The position numbers were made by a program, and so were the translations under genes. A model generated the notes under the pieces. That model was given only the letters and a program-made list of their open reading frames with translations. It had not been told where the DNA came from and ran no database searches. DNA of 8,442 nt from CAZGVW01 sp964529265 (lineage in GTDB: Bacteria; Planctomycetota; Phycisphaerae; Phycisphaerales; UBA1924): the NCBI GenBank assembly GCA_964529265.1, contig CAZGVW010000107.1, forward strand, positions 1 to 8,442, given 5' to 3'. Position 1 is the first letter of the stretch; every line of letters begins with the position of its first letter. Positions 1 to 5,421 of this stretch are shown one piece after another.

Positions 1-972
1 GGCGCGAACGAAGCGCCGCCGGCCATCATTTCCATCTTCCTGGGCGACATGCTCACCGACATCATCGAGCAACTGGAGGCCGGCGAGGCCTCCTCCACCC
101 GCAAGGCCGGCGTGCTCGATCTCGGCGCCCGCACACTGCCCCAGATCCCCCGCCACACCGGCGACCGCAACCGCACCTCCCCCTTCGCCTTCACCGGAAA
201 CAAGTTCGAGTTCCGCGCCGTCGGCTCCAGCGCCTCCGTGGGCTGGCCGAACACGGTTTTGAACACGATTGCCGCCGAGTCCATCCGCTGGATGGCGGAT
301 GAACTCGAGAAGACCGCAGGCCCGAAGGCCAATCAGTCCAAAATGCAGCAGGCGGTGAAGAATCTGCTCAAGAAGGTCGTCAAACAGCACAAACGCGTCA
401 TTTTCAACGGCGACAACTACTCCCAGGCCTGGCACAAGGAAGCCGCGAAACGCGGCCTGCCCCACCTCCGCGACACCGTCGAGGCCCTGCCCGTCCTGCG
501 CGAAAAGAAGACCATCGACCTCTTCGGCGCGTTCAAAGTGCTCACCAAAGCGGAAGTCGAGGCCAGATTCGTCACCAACGTCGAAAAATACGTCAAACAG
601 GTGACGATTGAGGCGCGGACGATGATTTCCATCTCCCGCCGCATGATCCTCCCCGCCGCCACCCGCCACCAGACCGAACTGGCCCAGGCCGTCGGGGCGA
701 CAAAAGCCGCGGGCGTCAACGCCGAGCCCCTCCGGGCCCGGCTGGAGGAGTTCGCGGAACTGGTCGCCGAGTTCGCGGCTTCCGCGGATTCGCTCGAAAA
801 CGCCCTCGACCACGCCCACGGCGACGACCATTTCGCGCACGCCGAGGCCATGAAGGAAAAAGTGCGCCCGATGATGGCGAAAACCCGCGAATTCGGCGAC
901 AGATTGGAATCCCTGATCGCCGACGACCTCTGGCCCCTGCCCACCTACCGCGAAATGCTCTTCGTCAAGTAG
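1..972 (+). CDS. glnN: Type III glutamine synthetase, C-terminal part (5' end outside window)
   Basis: Glutamine synthetase III makes glutamine from glutamate, ammonia and ATP in the cytoplasm. The frame is open from base 1, and the first ATG at 49 is internal, because the 16 codons before it (GANEAPPAIISIFLGD) already match the conserved GSIII core. About 323 residues are visible, where GSIII proteins are usually a little over 700 aa, so roughly the N-terminal half is missing to the left. The strongest diagnostic is the GSIII block NRTSPFAFTGNKFEFRAVGS, which carries active-site Arg and Glu residues, followed by a helical C-terminal region. The protein ends with WPLPTYREMLFVK. It is host chromosome flanking the element. 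The stop TAG is 14 nt from the downstream tRNA gene, so both could be on one transcript. The identification is firm; regulation cannot be seen. Confidence 0.95.
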   Translation, partial: GANEAPPAIISIFLGDMLTDIIEQLEAGEASSTRKAGVLDLGARTLPQIPRHTGDRNRTSPFAFTGNKFEFRAVGSSASVGWPNTVLNTIAAESIRWMADELEKTAGPKANQSKMQQAVKNLLKKVVKQHKRVIFNGDNYSQAWHKEAAKRGLPHLRDTVEALPVLREKKTIDLFGAFKVLTKAEVEARFVTNVEKYVKQVTIEARTMISISRRMILPAATRHQTELAQAVGATKAAGVNAEPLRARLEEFAELVAEFAASADSLENALDHAHGDDHFAHAEAMKEKVRPMMAKTREFGDRLESLIADDLWPLPTYREMLFVK

Positions 973-986
973 TCTGGAGGCCTCCC

Positions 987-1060
987 GGCCCCGTAGCTCA
1001 GCGGTCAGAGCGCCCGACTCATAATCGGTGTGGTCCTCGGTTCGAATCCGAGCGGGGCCA
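987..1060 (+). tRNA. tRNA with anticodon CAT, probably tRNA-Ile2 (alternatively elongator tRNA-Met)
   Basis: A full cloverleaf can be drawn. The 7-bp acceptor stem is 987-993 with 1053-1059, and the discriminator A is 1060. The D-stem is GCTC/GAGC (996-999, 1008-1011). The anticodon loop is 1018-1024 with CAT at 1020-1022. The T-stem is CTCGG/CCGAG around loop TTCGAAT (1041-1047). No CCA is encoded. The G1-C72 pair excludes an initiator tRNA. The GGCCCC acceptor, A73 and the CGACTCATAATCG core resemble bacterial tRNA-Ile2, whose C34 is modified to lysidine by TilS, more than elongator tRNA-Met; this assignment is inference. The molecule is 74 nt, one longer than expected: either pair 27-43 is a C-U mismatch with a 6-nt variable loop, or U1029 is bulged. 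Its 3' half is the presumed integration site, and the integrase gene overlaps it on the opposite strand. Confidence 0.93.
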
Positions 1061-2432
1061 TTGTGTCCGCGGTCGATTCCCGGCGGCTCGACGCGTGTTT
1101 TGGCTTGTTTTTCCGGCGATTCTGCGCGTCGCCGCTTCGCCGGCCGTCCTCCTCATCCTCGCCAGTCTGTGCCAGCCGGAGACCCCCCGAGCCCCCTCCG
1201 TTGTGCGCTATTGTGTGCTCGCCCTTGTGCGCTCCCCTGCCTGCGGGGGCCCCGTCGGCGGGTCCCGCGGCGTCCGTCCCGGTCAGGCGGAGGGCCGCCT
1301 GGTCCTTGCTCTCAGGGCGGCCGTCGAGCGGCGGGAGGGCCTCCAGAGCCGCGGTCTGATCCGCCAGCACGACGTGCGCGTAGCGGTCCATCGTGAGCGT
1401 GATCGTCGAGTGCCGCGCGAGGGTCTGCGCCACCTTGGGGGACACGCCCGCCCTCGCCAGGCGGGTGATGTACACGTGGCGCAGCGCGTGGAAATCGAAG
1501 ACGTGGCCGCGATCGTCGCGGTAGGGGATCCTCGCCCGCGCGAGGTCTTTCTGGAGCATCGCCGCGGCGAACGGGAGGTTGGGCCAAAGCCGCTCGTTCT
1601 GCGGCCTGCCCGCGAGGAACCGCCGCAGCGCCTCGGCGAGGTCGGGGCGGATCGGTTGCTCGTCGCGCCGCCGACGCTTCGAGTACGCCGCTTCGACGAT
1701 GACGACGGGCTGCGCCGCGTCCAGATTGAATGACTGCGGGGTGAGGCTCGCCAGTTCGCCGCGGCGCAGACCGGAGCCGACGGCCAGCCTGTACAGCATC
1801 GCACGGTCGGGGCCGGCGACATTCTCCACAATCGGTCCAGTCTCCGCGGCGGCGAAGAGTTTCTGGAGTCCCGCATCGTCCAGTGCTCGGCGCTCGCGAC
1901 GCCGATCGGCGGCCTCGTTGAGGCGCGGGGCATTCGCCAGCGGGTCTGCGGGCAGCCGCCCTTCGCGCACGAGCCAGCGCGTGAAGGACCGGAGCGCTCC
2001 GCGGCGCCAGTTCACCGTTCGCGCGGAGCGCCCGTCGTCGGTCAGGGCCCGGAGGCGGTGGGCAAGCTTCGCGGCGTCAATGTCCGCAAGCCGCGTCCAG
2101 CCGCACTCCTCCGCAGTCTCCTCGATGATCACGAGCGAGGATCGGACATGCTCTGCCGTTCCTCCCTTCGCGGAGAGATAGGCGCGATAGTCCTCCGCGT
2201 GTTCGTCAAGCGTCTTGCGCCCGGCCTCAGCCAGTCGAACGACTGCCGGAGACACCGCTCCGAGGCTAAGCGCCCGCGCTTCATCCTCCAGTTTTCGCGC
2301 CCAGCGCAGGGACTCTTCGCGGTCAACGAAGGCAAGCCTGCGGACCCGCCGCCCGTCGGCCCCCTTGTAGACAATCGTCCAGCGGGCGCCCTTCCGCTTC
2401 TTGTCTCGTTCTCTCTTGAAGGCTGATGCCAT
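1005..2432 (-). CDS. int: Tyrosine recombinase / site-specific integrase
   Basis: This enzyme catalyses integration and excision of the element. The chosen start gives 475 aa. An N-terminal DNA-binding arm (MASAFKRERDKKRKG, 1 to ~60) is followed by a SAM-like core-binding domain (~70-170) and the catalytic domain (~180-360). All catalytic residues are visible: R223 (GSGLRRGEL), K252 (AYSKRRRR), H315 and R318 (FHALRH), H341 (LARHST) and nucleophile Y351 (MDRYAH). A ~100-residue low-complexity tail rich in G, A, R and D follows. The last 18 residues (MAPLGFEPRTTPIMSRAL) are the tRNA gene read antisense, and the TGA stop lies in its D-loop (1005-1007). The start at 2432 has GAGG 8 nt upstream and the N-terminus expected for such integrases. 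The frame stays open upstream, with an ATG at 2525 that overlaps the primase stop by ATGA, so a 31-residue longer form is possible. It is the last gene of the minus-strand operon. Confidence 0.93.
   Translation of the reverse strand: MASAFKRERDKKRKGARWTIVYKGADGRRVRRLAFVDREESLRWARKLEDEARALSLGAVSPAVVRLAEAGRKTLDEHAEDYRAYLSAKGGTAEHVRSSLVIIEETAEECGWTRLADIDAAKLAHRLRALTDDGRSARTVNWRRGALRSFTRWLVREGRLPADPLANAPRLNEAADRRRERRALDDAGLQKLFAAAETGPIVENVAGPDRAMLYRLAVGSGLRRGELASLTPQSFNLDAAQPVVIVEAAYSKRRRRDEQPIRPDLAEALRRFLAGRPQNERLWPNLPFAAAMLQKDLARARIPYRDDRGHVFDFHALRHVYITRLARAGVSPKVAQTLARHSTITLTMDRYAHVVLADQTAALEALPPLDGRPESKDQAALRLTGTDAAGPADGAPAGRGAHKGEHTIAHNGGGSGGLRLAQTGEDEEDGRRSGDAQNRRKNKPKHASSRRESTADTMAPLGFEPRTTPIMSRAL
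1018..1060. other. Presumed left attachment site (attL) in the 3' half of the tRNA gene
   Basis: Tyrosine integrases of genomic islands commonly recombine at the anticodon loop or T-arm of a tRNA gene, with the element restoring the tRNA 3' end. Here a tyrosine integrase gene lies directly against, and runs into, the tRNA 3' end, which is the standard geometry. The exact crossover cannot be placed. The core is assumed to run from the anticodon loop to the discriminator base. No second copy of the T-arm sequence (GGTTCGAATCCGAG) was seen in the window, so attR should lie beyond base 8442. Confidence 0.6.
1201..1234. repeat. Three direct repeats TTGTGYGCT near attL, candidate arm-type integrase sites
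   Basis: TTGTGCGCT at 1201-1209, TTGTGTGCT at 1211-1219 and TTGTGCGCT at 1225-1233 are near-identical direct repeats about 140-175 bp from the end of the tRNA. Integrases of the lambda/Tn916 group use short arm-type direct repeats close to the core site. These copies lie in the part of int that encodes the unconserved tail, where the protein puts little constraint on the DNA. A shorter match, TTGTG, sits at 1061, directly after the tRNA. The binding role is inference. Confidence 0.45.
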
Positions 2433-2437
2433 TGCGA

Positions 2438-2444
2438 TTTCCTC
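2438..2444 (-). promoter_or_regulatory. Ribosome binding site of int (decides the start)
   Basis: On the minus strand GAGGAAA precedes the ATG at 2432, with 8 nt between GAGG and ATG. It is clearly better than anything upstream of the alternative ATG at 2525, where only a weak GAAGA is present. This favours the 475-aa integrase. Confidence 0.65.
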
Positions 2445-2521
2445 GTGCGTCAGATTATGCCAGGTGGTGACTGCCAGCGCCAGCAGAATCCGGCGAAAAG
2501 TTCCACAAGCAGTTGCAGGGT

Positions 2522-5068
2522 TCATTCTGACGAATCTTCGTAGTCGCCCCAACCGTTGTCCTCGTCGTCCAACGCAGGCGGCGCTCGCCCTTCGACCGAT
2601 GCAGGCGGCACAGCATCGTTCGCAGCGTTCGGATCGTTCCCAGTGCCGTGGGGAGGTCGCGCCGCCAGGACGGTCCTCCGGGGCTCATCGTTCGAGGGAT
2701 CGTTCGCATGCACGGACGCGAGGACGCCGTTCTTCGACGTTTCCTGAGCCTTCTGAACGATTGGAACGATCGGAACGATGACTGGAGCAGTCTTTCGGTT
2801 GGTGAATGTCCAGACCTTCCTTCGGTCTGTTCGCGCCCTCCGGCAATCCACATCGATGCCAGCCGCGCGGAGGTTCGGGGCGAGGCGCGCGATGGCGTTG
2901 CTCAGGGCATTGCTCGCCCGTGGCCAACCCTGCCGACTTCGCATCTTGTCCGCGCCCCCCATGATGTCGTTCAGCTCGTCCAGCAGGCCCGTTGCCGTGC
3001 CGGACCATCGATCTCGCCCCTCCATGAGCAAGCCCATGGCCTCGCCGACGGGCGAAGCCTCCAACGCCGTCTTGTGCGCAGAGTCTCGGTTGCCGGCGTA
3101 GGCCCTGAGAAACGCCCCCGCCGACCAGGGGAGCGCAGGCTCCGCGGCGTTGACCCACTCCGCAAAGTCGAGCATGCGGGGCCCCGCGCCCAGCCGGTTT
3201 GAATCGACGCGGCTCAGACCTACTGCCACGGCGTCCAGGAGCGCGCCGAGCAGCCGCGCCTGCATCGCGCAAAACCGTGCCCACACCTCCCGCTCGGTCT
3301 TTCGTCGCTCATCGGGAATCGCGGGCAGGTGGACGCGAAGGGCCCGGTCGAGAATGTCGCTCGCAGTCACGACCTCGCCGATTCCGTTCAGGATGATCGG
3401 CCTCTTGAAATCGAGGATCGTCTCCTCAGTGTTCTCGTAGAGCGTCCTTGTGCTGAAGCCTCCGCCGGTCGCCACGCGGCAGAACGCATCGCTCAGCCAG
3501 TCGCGCAGGTTCGAGATGTTGTCGAGGCCGACAATCCACGAGTTCGACGCCGCAATCGCGAGGTCGCGCTCTTCGCGCGGCGCCGACCGGAGCGGGGCCT
3601 TGTTCGGATCGACGAGCATCCGGACCATTCGGGCGGTTGTGCTCTTTGCGCTCCCCTGCTCGCCGCTCAGGACGAGAACCGGGTACGGGCCGCACGGATG
3701 GAGCGCCCCGAGCGTCCAAGACACGAGCAGCACGAACTGGTCGCCGCCGCCGTCCTCTTCCCGAACGGGAAGGTTGAGGAGGTCGCGCAACTCATTCAGC
3801 GAGCCGCCGCGCTCGGGCAAAGGGAGCGGAAGCATGCCTGGGCGTCGGACGAAATTGACCGGCGAAGCATCGAGCACGCGCCATCCGTCCTTCGAGACCT
3901 CGACGACGCGCCAGCGCTCGTCGCAGAGATCGAGGTAGACCCGACCCTCACGCTCCCCAACGCGCACAAACACCCTTTCTTCTGGTGACCGAAAGAGCGC
4001 CTCCGCCTCAATCACGCCGAGCGCATCCTGAACGGCTTGGGCATTCGGCGCTGTGCCAGTCGAATCGAAATACCGGCCAATAAGCCACCGCCTGAAGCGC
4101 CCGCCTCGGACCGCGTGAACCTCCTTGTGCGCATCATGATTCACGACCGCAAAGGCCTCGTCGGTCGCAGTGTGGAAGAGACGGCATTCGCGGCCGATGC
4201 CGATCAGAATGGTCGCGGCGCTTCTTGGGCGGTTGTCTGCACTCTCGTTATCGCACGCATCATCATCCTGGGCAGACCATGCCGGATCGGCCATCCATGC
4301 TTCGGCCGTCGGCGCCGAATCGGCGAGAGCGCGCAGATGTTCGCCGGAGCCTCCGGTATCGAGCCAGTCCGACACATCCCCCCTTGTCGGAACGCCCGGA
4401 AGTTCGACAATGCGCACGTCCGCCGCGATCTCCTTCAAGGAAGCGGCCACGTCGCGAGCGTGCGAGCGACCCGCGGAGTCGTTGTCGGGAATGATGTAGA
4501 CCACGCGCCCGCGCAGGTGCTCGAAACACGCGGAATCCACCTTCTTCCACTTGCCCGCGCCCTGTGGGGAAGTCGTCGCAAGCAGGCCGAGCGCTCTCAG
4601 CCGGTCAACGTCCTTTTCGCCCTCGCAGATCCAGACTGGCTGGTCCGGTCGCGCCGCCGCCAGTTCGGGCAGGTGGTAGAGGACCCTCCGTACACCCTTC
4701 AGGTCCCACACCCAACCGCCATTCTGGTTGCGACGGCGCTGCTTGAATCCCTTCGGGGAGTAGCGGACGACCTGGAAGAGGAAGTTCCCAGCCTCGTCGG
4801 AGTAGTCGTAGGTGGCGACAATCGTCGGACTCTGCGCCCGGGCCGGGAACAGGTCTCTGAGCCCGATTCCCATCGCCTCGCACACCTTCTCGACCGGGCA
4901 ATTGGCTTGGCACTTAAGCAGCACGCGGCCGTCCTGGCCGACCGAGACGGAGAGTGACGGCTTCCGGTCCTCGTGTCCTGGGCAAGCGGCCTCCCATTGA
5001 TCAGCACGCACTTGCTTCACCCGCTTGAGCCGCGCGAGGATCGCTTCGATTGGCGCCTCTCCGCTCAT
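2522..5068 (-). CDS. Primase-helicase: CHC2-like zinc finger, Toprim and P-loop ATPase
   Basis: An 848-aa replication protein likely to prime and unwind the element's own DNA. A CHC2-like zinc finger has candidate ligands C29, H32, C53 and C57 (CPGH and CQANC). A Toprim primase fold follows (~144-225), with E149 in CEGEKD and the acidic motif PDNDSAG (194-200). Residues ~270-430 are a linker region I do not recognise. A P-loop ATPase domain has Walker A GEQGSAKST (469-477), a Walker B-like VGLDN (513-517), and ILNGIGEV later as a possible sensor. The last ~80 residues are low complexity (VPIVPIV, then several ND motifs ending in acidic DNGWGDYEDSSE) and contain the repeats listed separately. 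ATG overlaps the stop of the upstream HTH gene (ATGA, 5065-5068), and GAAGG lies ~9 nt upstream. Similar fused primases are known from phages, satellites and integrative elements. The general role is firm; helicase activity is inferred from the ATPase domain. Confidence 0.88.
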   Translation of the reverse strand: MSGEAPIEAILARLKRVKQVRADQWEAACPGHEDRKPSLSVSVGQDGRVLLKCQANCPVEKVCEAMGIGLRDLFPARAQSPTIVATYDYSDEAGNFLFQVVRYSPKGFKQRRRNQNGGWVWDLKGVRRVLYHLPELAAARPDQPVWICEGEKDVDRLRALGLLATTSPQGAGKWKKVDSACFEHLRGRVVYIIPDNDSAGRSHARDVAASLKEIAADVRIVELPGVPTRGDVSDWLDTGGSGEHLRALADSAPTAEAWMADPAWSAQDDDACDNESADNRPRSAATILIGIGRECRLFHTATDEAFAVVNHDAHKEVHAVRGGRFRRWLIGRYFDSTGTAPNAQAVQDALGVIEAEALFRSPEERVFVRVGEREGRVYLDLCDERWRVVEVSKDGWRVLDASPVNFVRRPGMLPLPLPERGGSLNELRDLLNLPVREEDGGGDQFVLLVSWTLGALHPCGPYPVLVLSGEQGSAKSTTARMVRMLVDPNKAPLRSAPREERDLAIAASNSWIVGLDNISNLRDWLSDAFCRVATGGGFSTRTLYENTEETILDFKRPIILNGIGEVVTASDILDRALRVHLPAIPDERRKTEREVWARFCAMQARLLGALLDAVAVGLSRVDSNRLGAGPRMLDFAEWVNAAEPALPWSAGAFLRAYAGNRDSAHKTALEASPVGEAMGLLMEGRDRWSGTATGLLDELNDIMGGADKMRSRQGWPRASNALSNAIARLAPNLRAAGIDVDCRRARTDRRKVWTFTNRKTAPVIVPIVPIVQKAQETSKNGVLASVHANDPSNDEPRRTVLAARPPHGTGNDPNAANDAVPPASVEGRAPPALDDEDNGWGDYEDSSE
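2615..2781. repeat. Seven-copy ATCGTTC / GAACGAT repeat cluster, iteron-like, inside the primase-helicase gene
   Basis: Exact ATCGTTC occurs at 2615, 2633, 2687 and 2699. Its reverse complement GAACGAT occurs at 2755, 2764 and 2773. A one-mismatch copy (AGCGTTC) at 2624 completes a 9-bp period 2615/2624/2633, mirrored by the exact 9-bp period 2755/2764/2773. The two triplets are inverted relative to each other, with the 12-bp-spaced pair between them. On the coding strand, one orientation encodes IVP-type units and the other encodes ND-containing units, so one DNA word gives two unrelated peptide repeats. This suggests selection on DNA, such as initiator binding or an origin. It could also be slippage-generated low complexity in an unconstrained protein tail. 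Confidence 0.7.
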
Positions 5069-5262
5069 CGCGAGGCGCCTTCATCGATCAGCCGCACGAC
5101 GTCGCGGAGGCGGAACCGGGCGGACCGATTGATTCGCACGACCTCTAGATGACCAGCGGCGGCGAGACGCCAAACCTGCCGGGGGCTGATCCCAAGTCTG
5201 TGCGCCGCCTCATCGGCGCGGAGAAGGCGGTCTTCCGGGGGCGGGACGAGTTGAACGACCAT
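5065..5262 (-). CDS. AlpA/excisionase-like helix-turn-helix DNA-binding protein
   Basis: A 65-aa protein with an HTH of the excisionase/MerR-like (HTH_17) type. The recognition unit spans residues ~13-60: LLRADEAAHRLGISPRQVWR, then a short wing (INRSARFRLRDVVRLID). Small proteins like this act as excisionases (recombination directionality factors) or as AlpA-type activators of integrase or primase genes in islands and satellites. Its position as first gene of the primase/integrase operon fits both roles. The ATG at 5262 is preceded by GGAG with 8-nt spacing. The frame extends upstream to an ATG at 5295 and a GTG at 5301, but those extra residues look like untranslated leader. The stop TGA overlaps the primase ATG (ATGA), implying translational coupling. 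The fold is confident; which of the two roles applies is open. Confidence 0.82.
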   Translation of the reverse strand: MVVQLVPPPEDRLLRADEAAHRLGISPRQVWRLAAAGHLEVVRINRSARFRLRDVVRLIDEGASR

Positions 5263-5270
5263 TTCCGAGA

Positions 5271-5274
5271 CTCC
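5271..5274 (-). promoter_or_regulatory. Ribosome binding site of the HTH gene
   Basis: GGAG on the minus strand lies 8 nt before the ATG at 5262. It supports this start over the in-frame ATG at 5295 and GTG at 5301. Confidence 0.55.
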
Positions 5275-5345
5275 AAGCGCCGGCAGTGGGCCCATTCCCA
5301 CGCGGGCACGAGGAGTCTGAGGCGCTTCGCAATTCCTAACCGGTA

Positions 5346-5363
5346 GATAAGGGGGCGATTATC
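5346..5363. promoter_or_regulatory. Candidate operator/promoter of the HTH-primase-integrase operon
   Basis: The 134-bp gap between the HTH gene and the next minus-strand gene must hold the operon promoter if the operon has its own. It contains the inverted repeat GATAA (5346-5350), 8 nt, TTATC (5359-5363). On the minus strand this also gives GATAAT, one mismatch from a sigma70 -10 box. No convincing -35 element is seen at the right distance. The call is weak. Confidence 0.25.
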
Positions 5364-5386
5364 CCGTCATCTTCCAGTAGCCGGCC

Positions 5387-5421
5387 CCGAGGCGCCTTAT
5401 GCCCGGGCGCCAGCCTCGGTA
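5387..5421 (-). terminator. Imperfect GC-rich hairpin at the end of the 435-aa protein gene
   Basis: CCGAGG near 5387 can pair with CCTCGG near 5416, and the inner CGCC can pair with GGCG across a short bulge. It covers the last codons and the stop of the minus-strand gene. There is no T-tract, so it would be at best a weak intrinsic terminator. It may be chance in GC-rich DNA. Confidence 0.2.

Noticed and set aside
1240..1275. GC-rich self-complementary stretch in the integrase tail, considered as a terminator
   Set aside because: It lies inside the open integrase frame, has no T-tract, and is explained by runs of G and C in low-complexity coding DNA.
1283..1933. Second minus-strand frame and several plus-strand frames across the integrase catalytic domain
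   Set aside because: They are R/S/P-rich or G/R-rich translations of the same DNA in other phases, without motifs. The integrase frame carries all catalytic residues.
4037..4957. Long plus-strand frame (306 codons) opposite the primase-helicase gene
   Set aside because: It is antisense to the zinc-finger and Toprim region, whose motifs are clear, and its own translation shows no family features. Long antisense frames are expected in GC-rich coding DNA.
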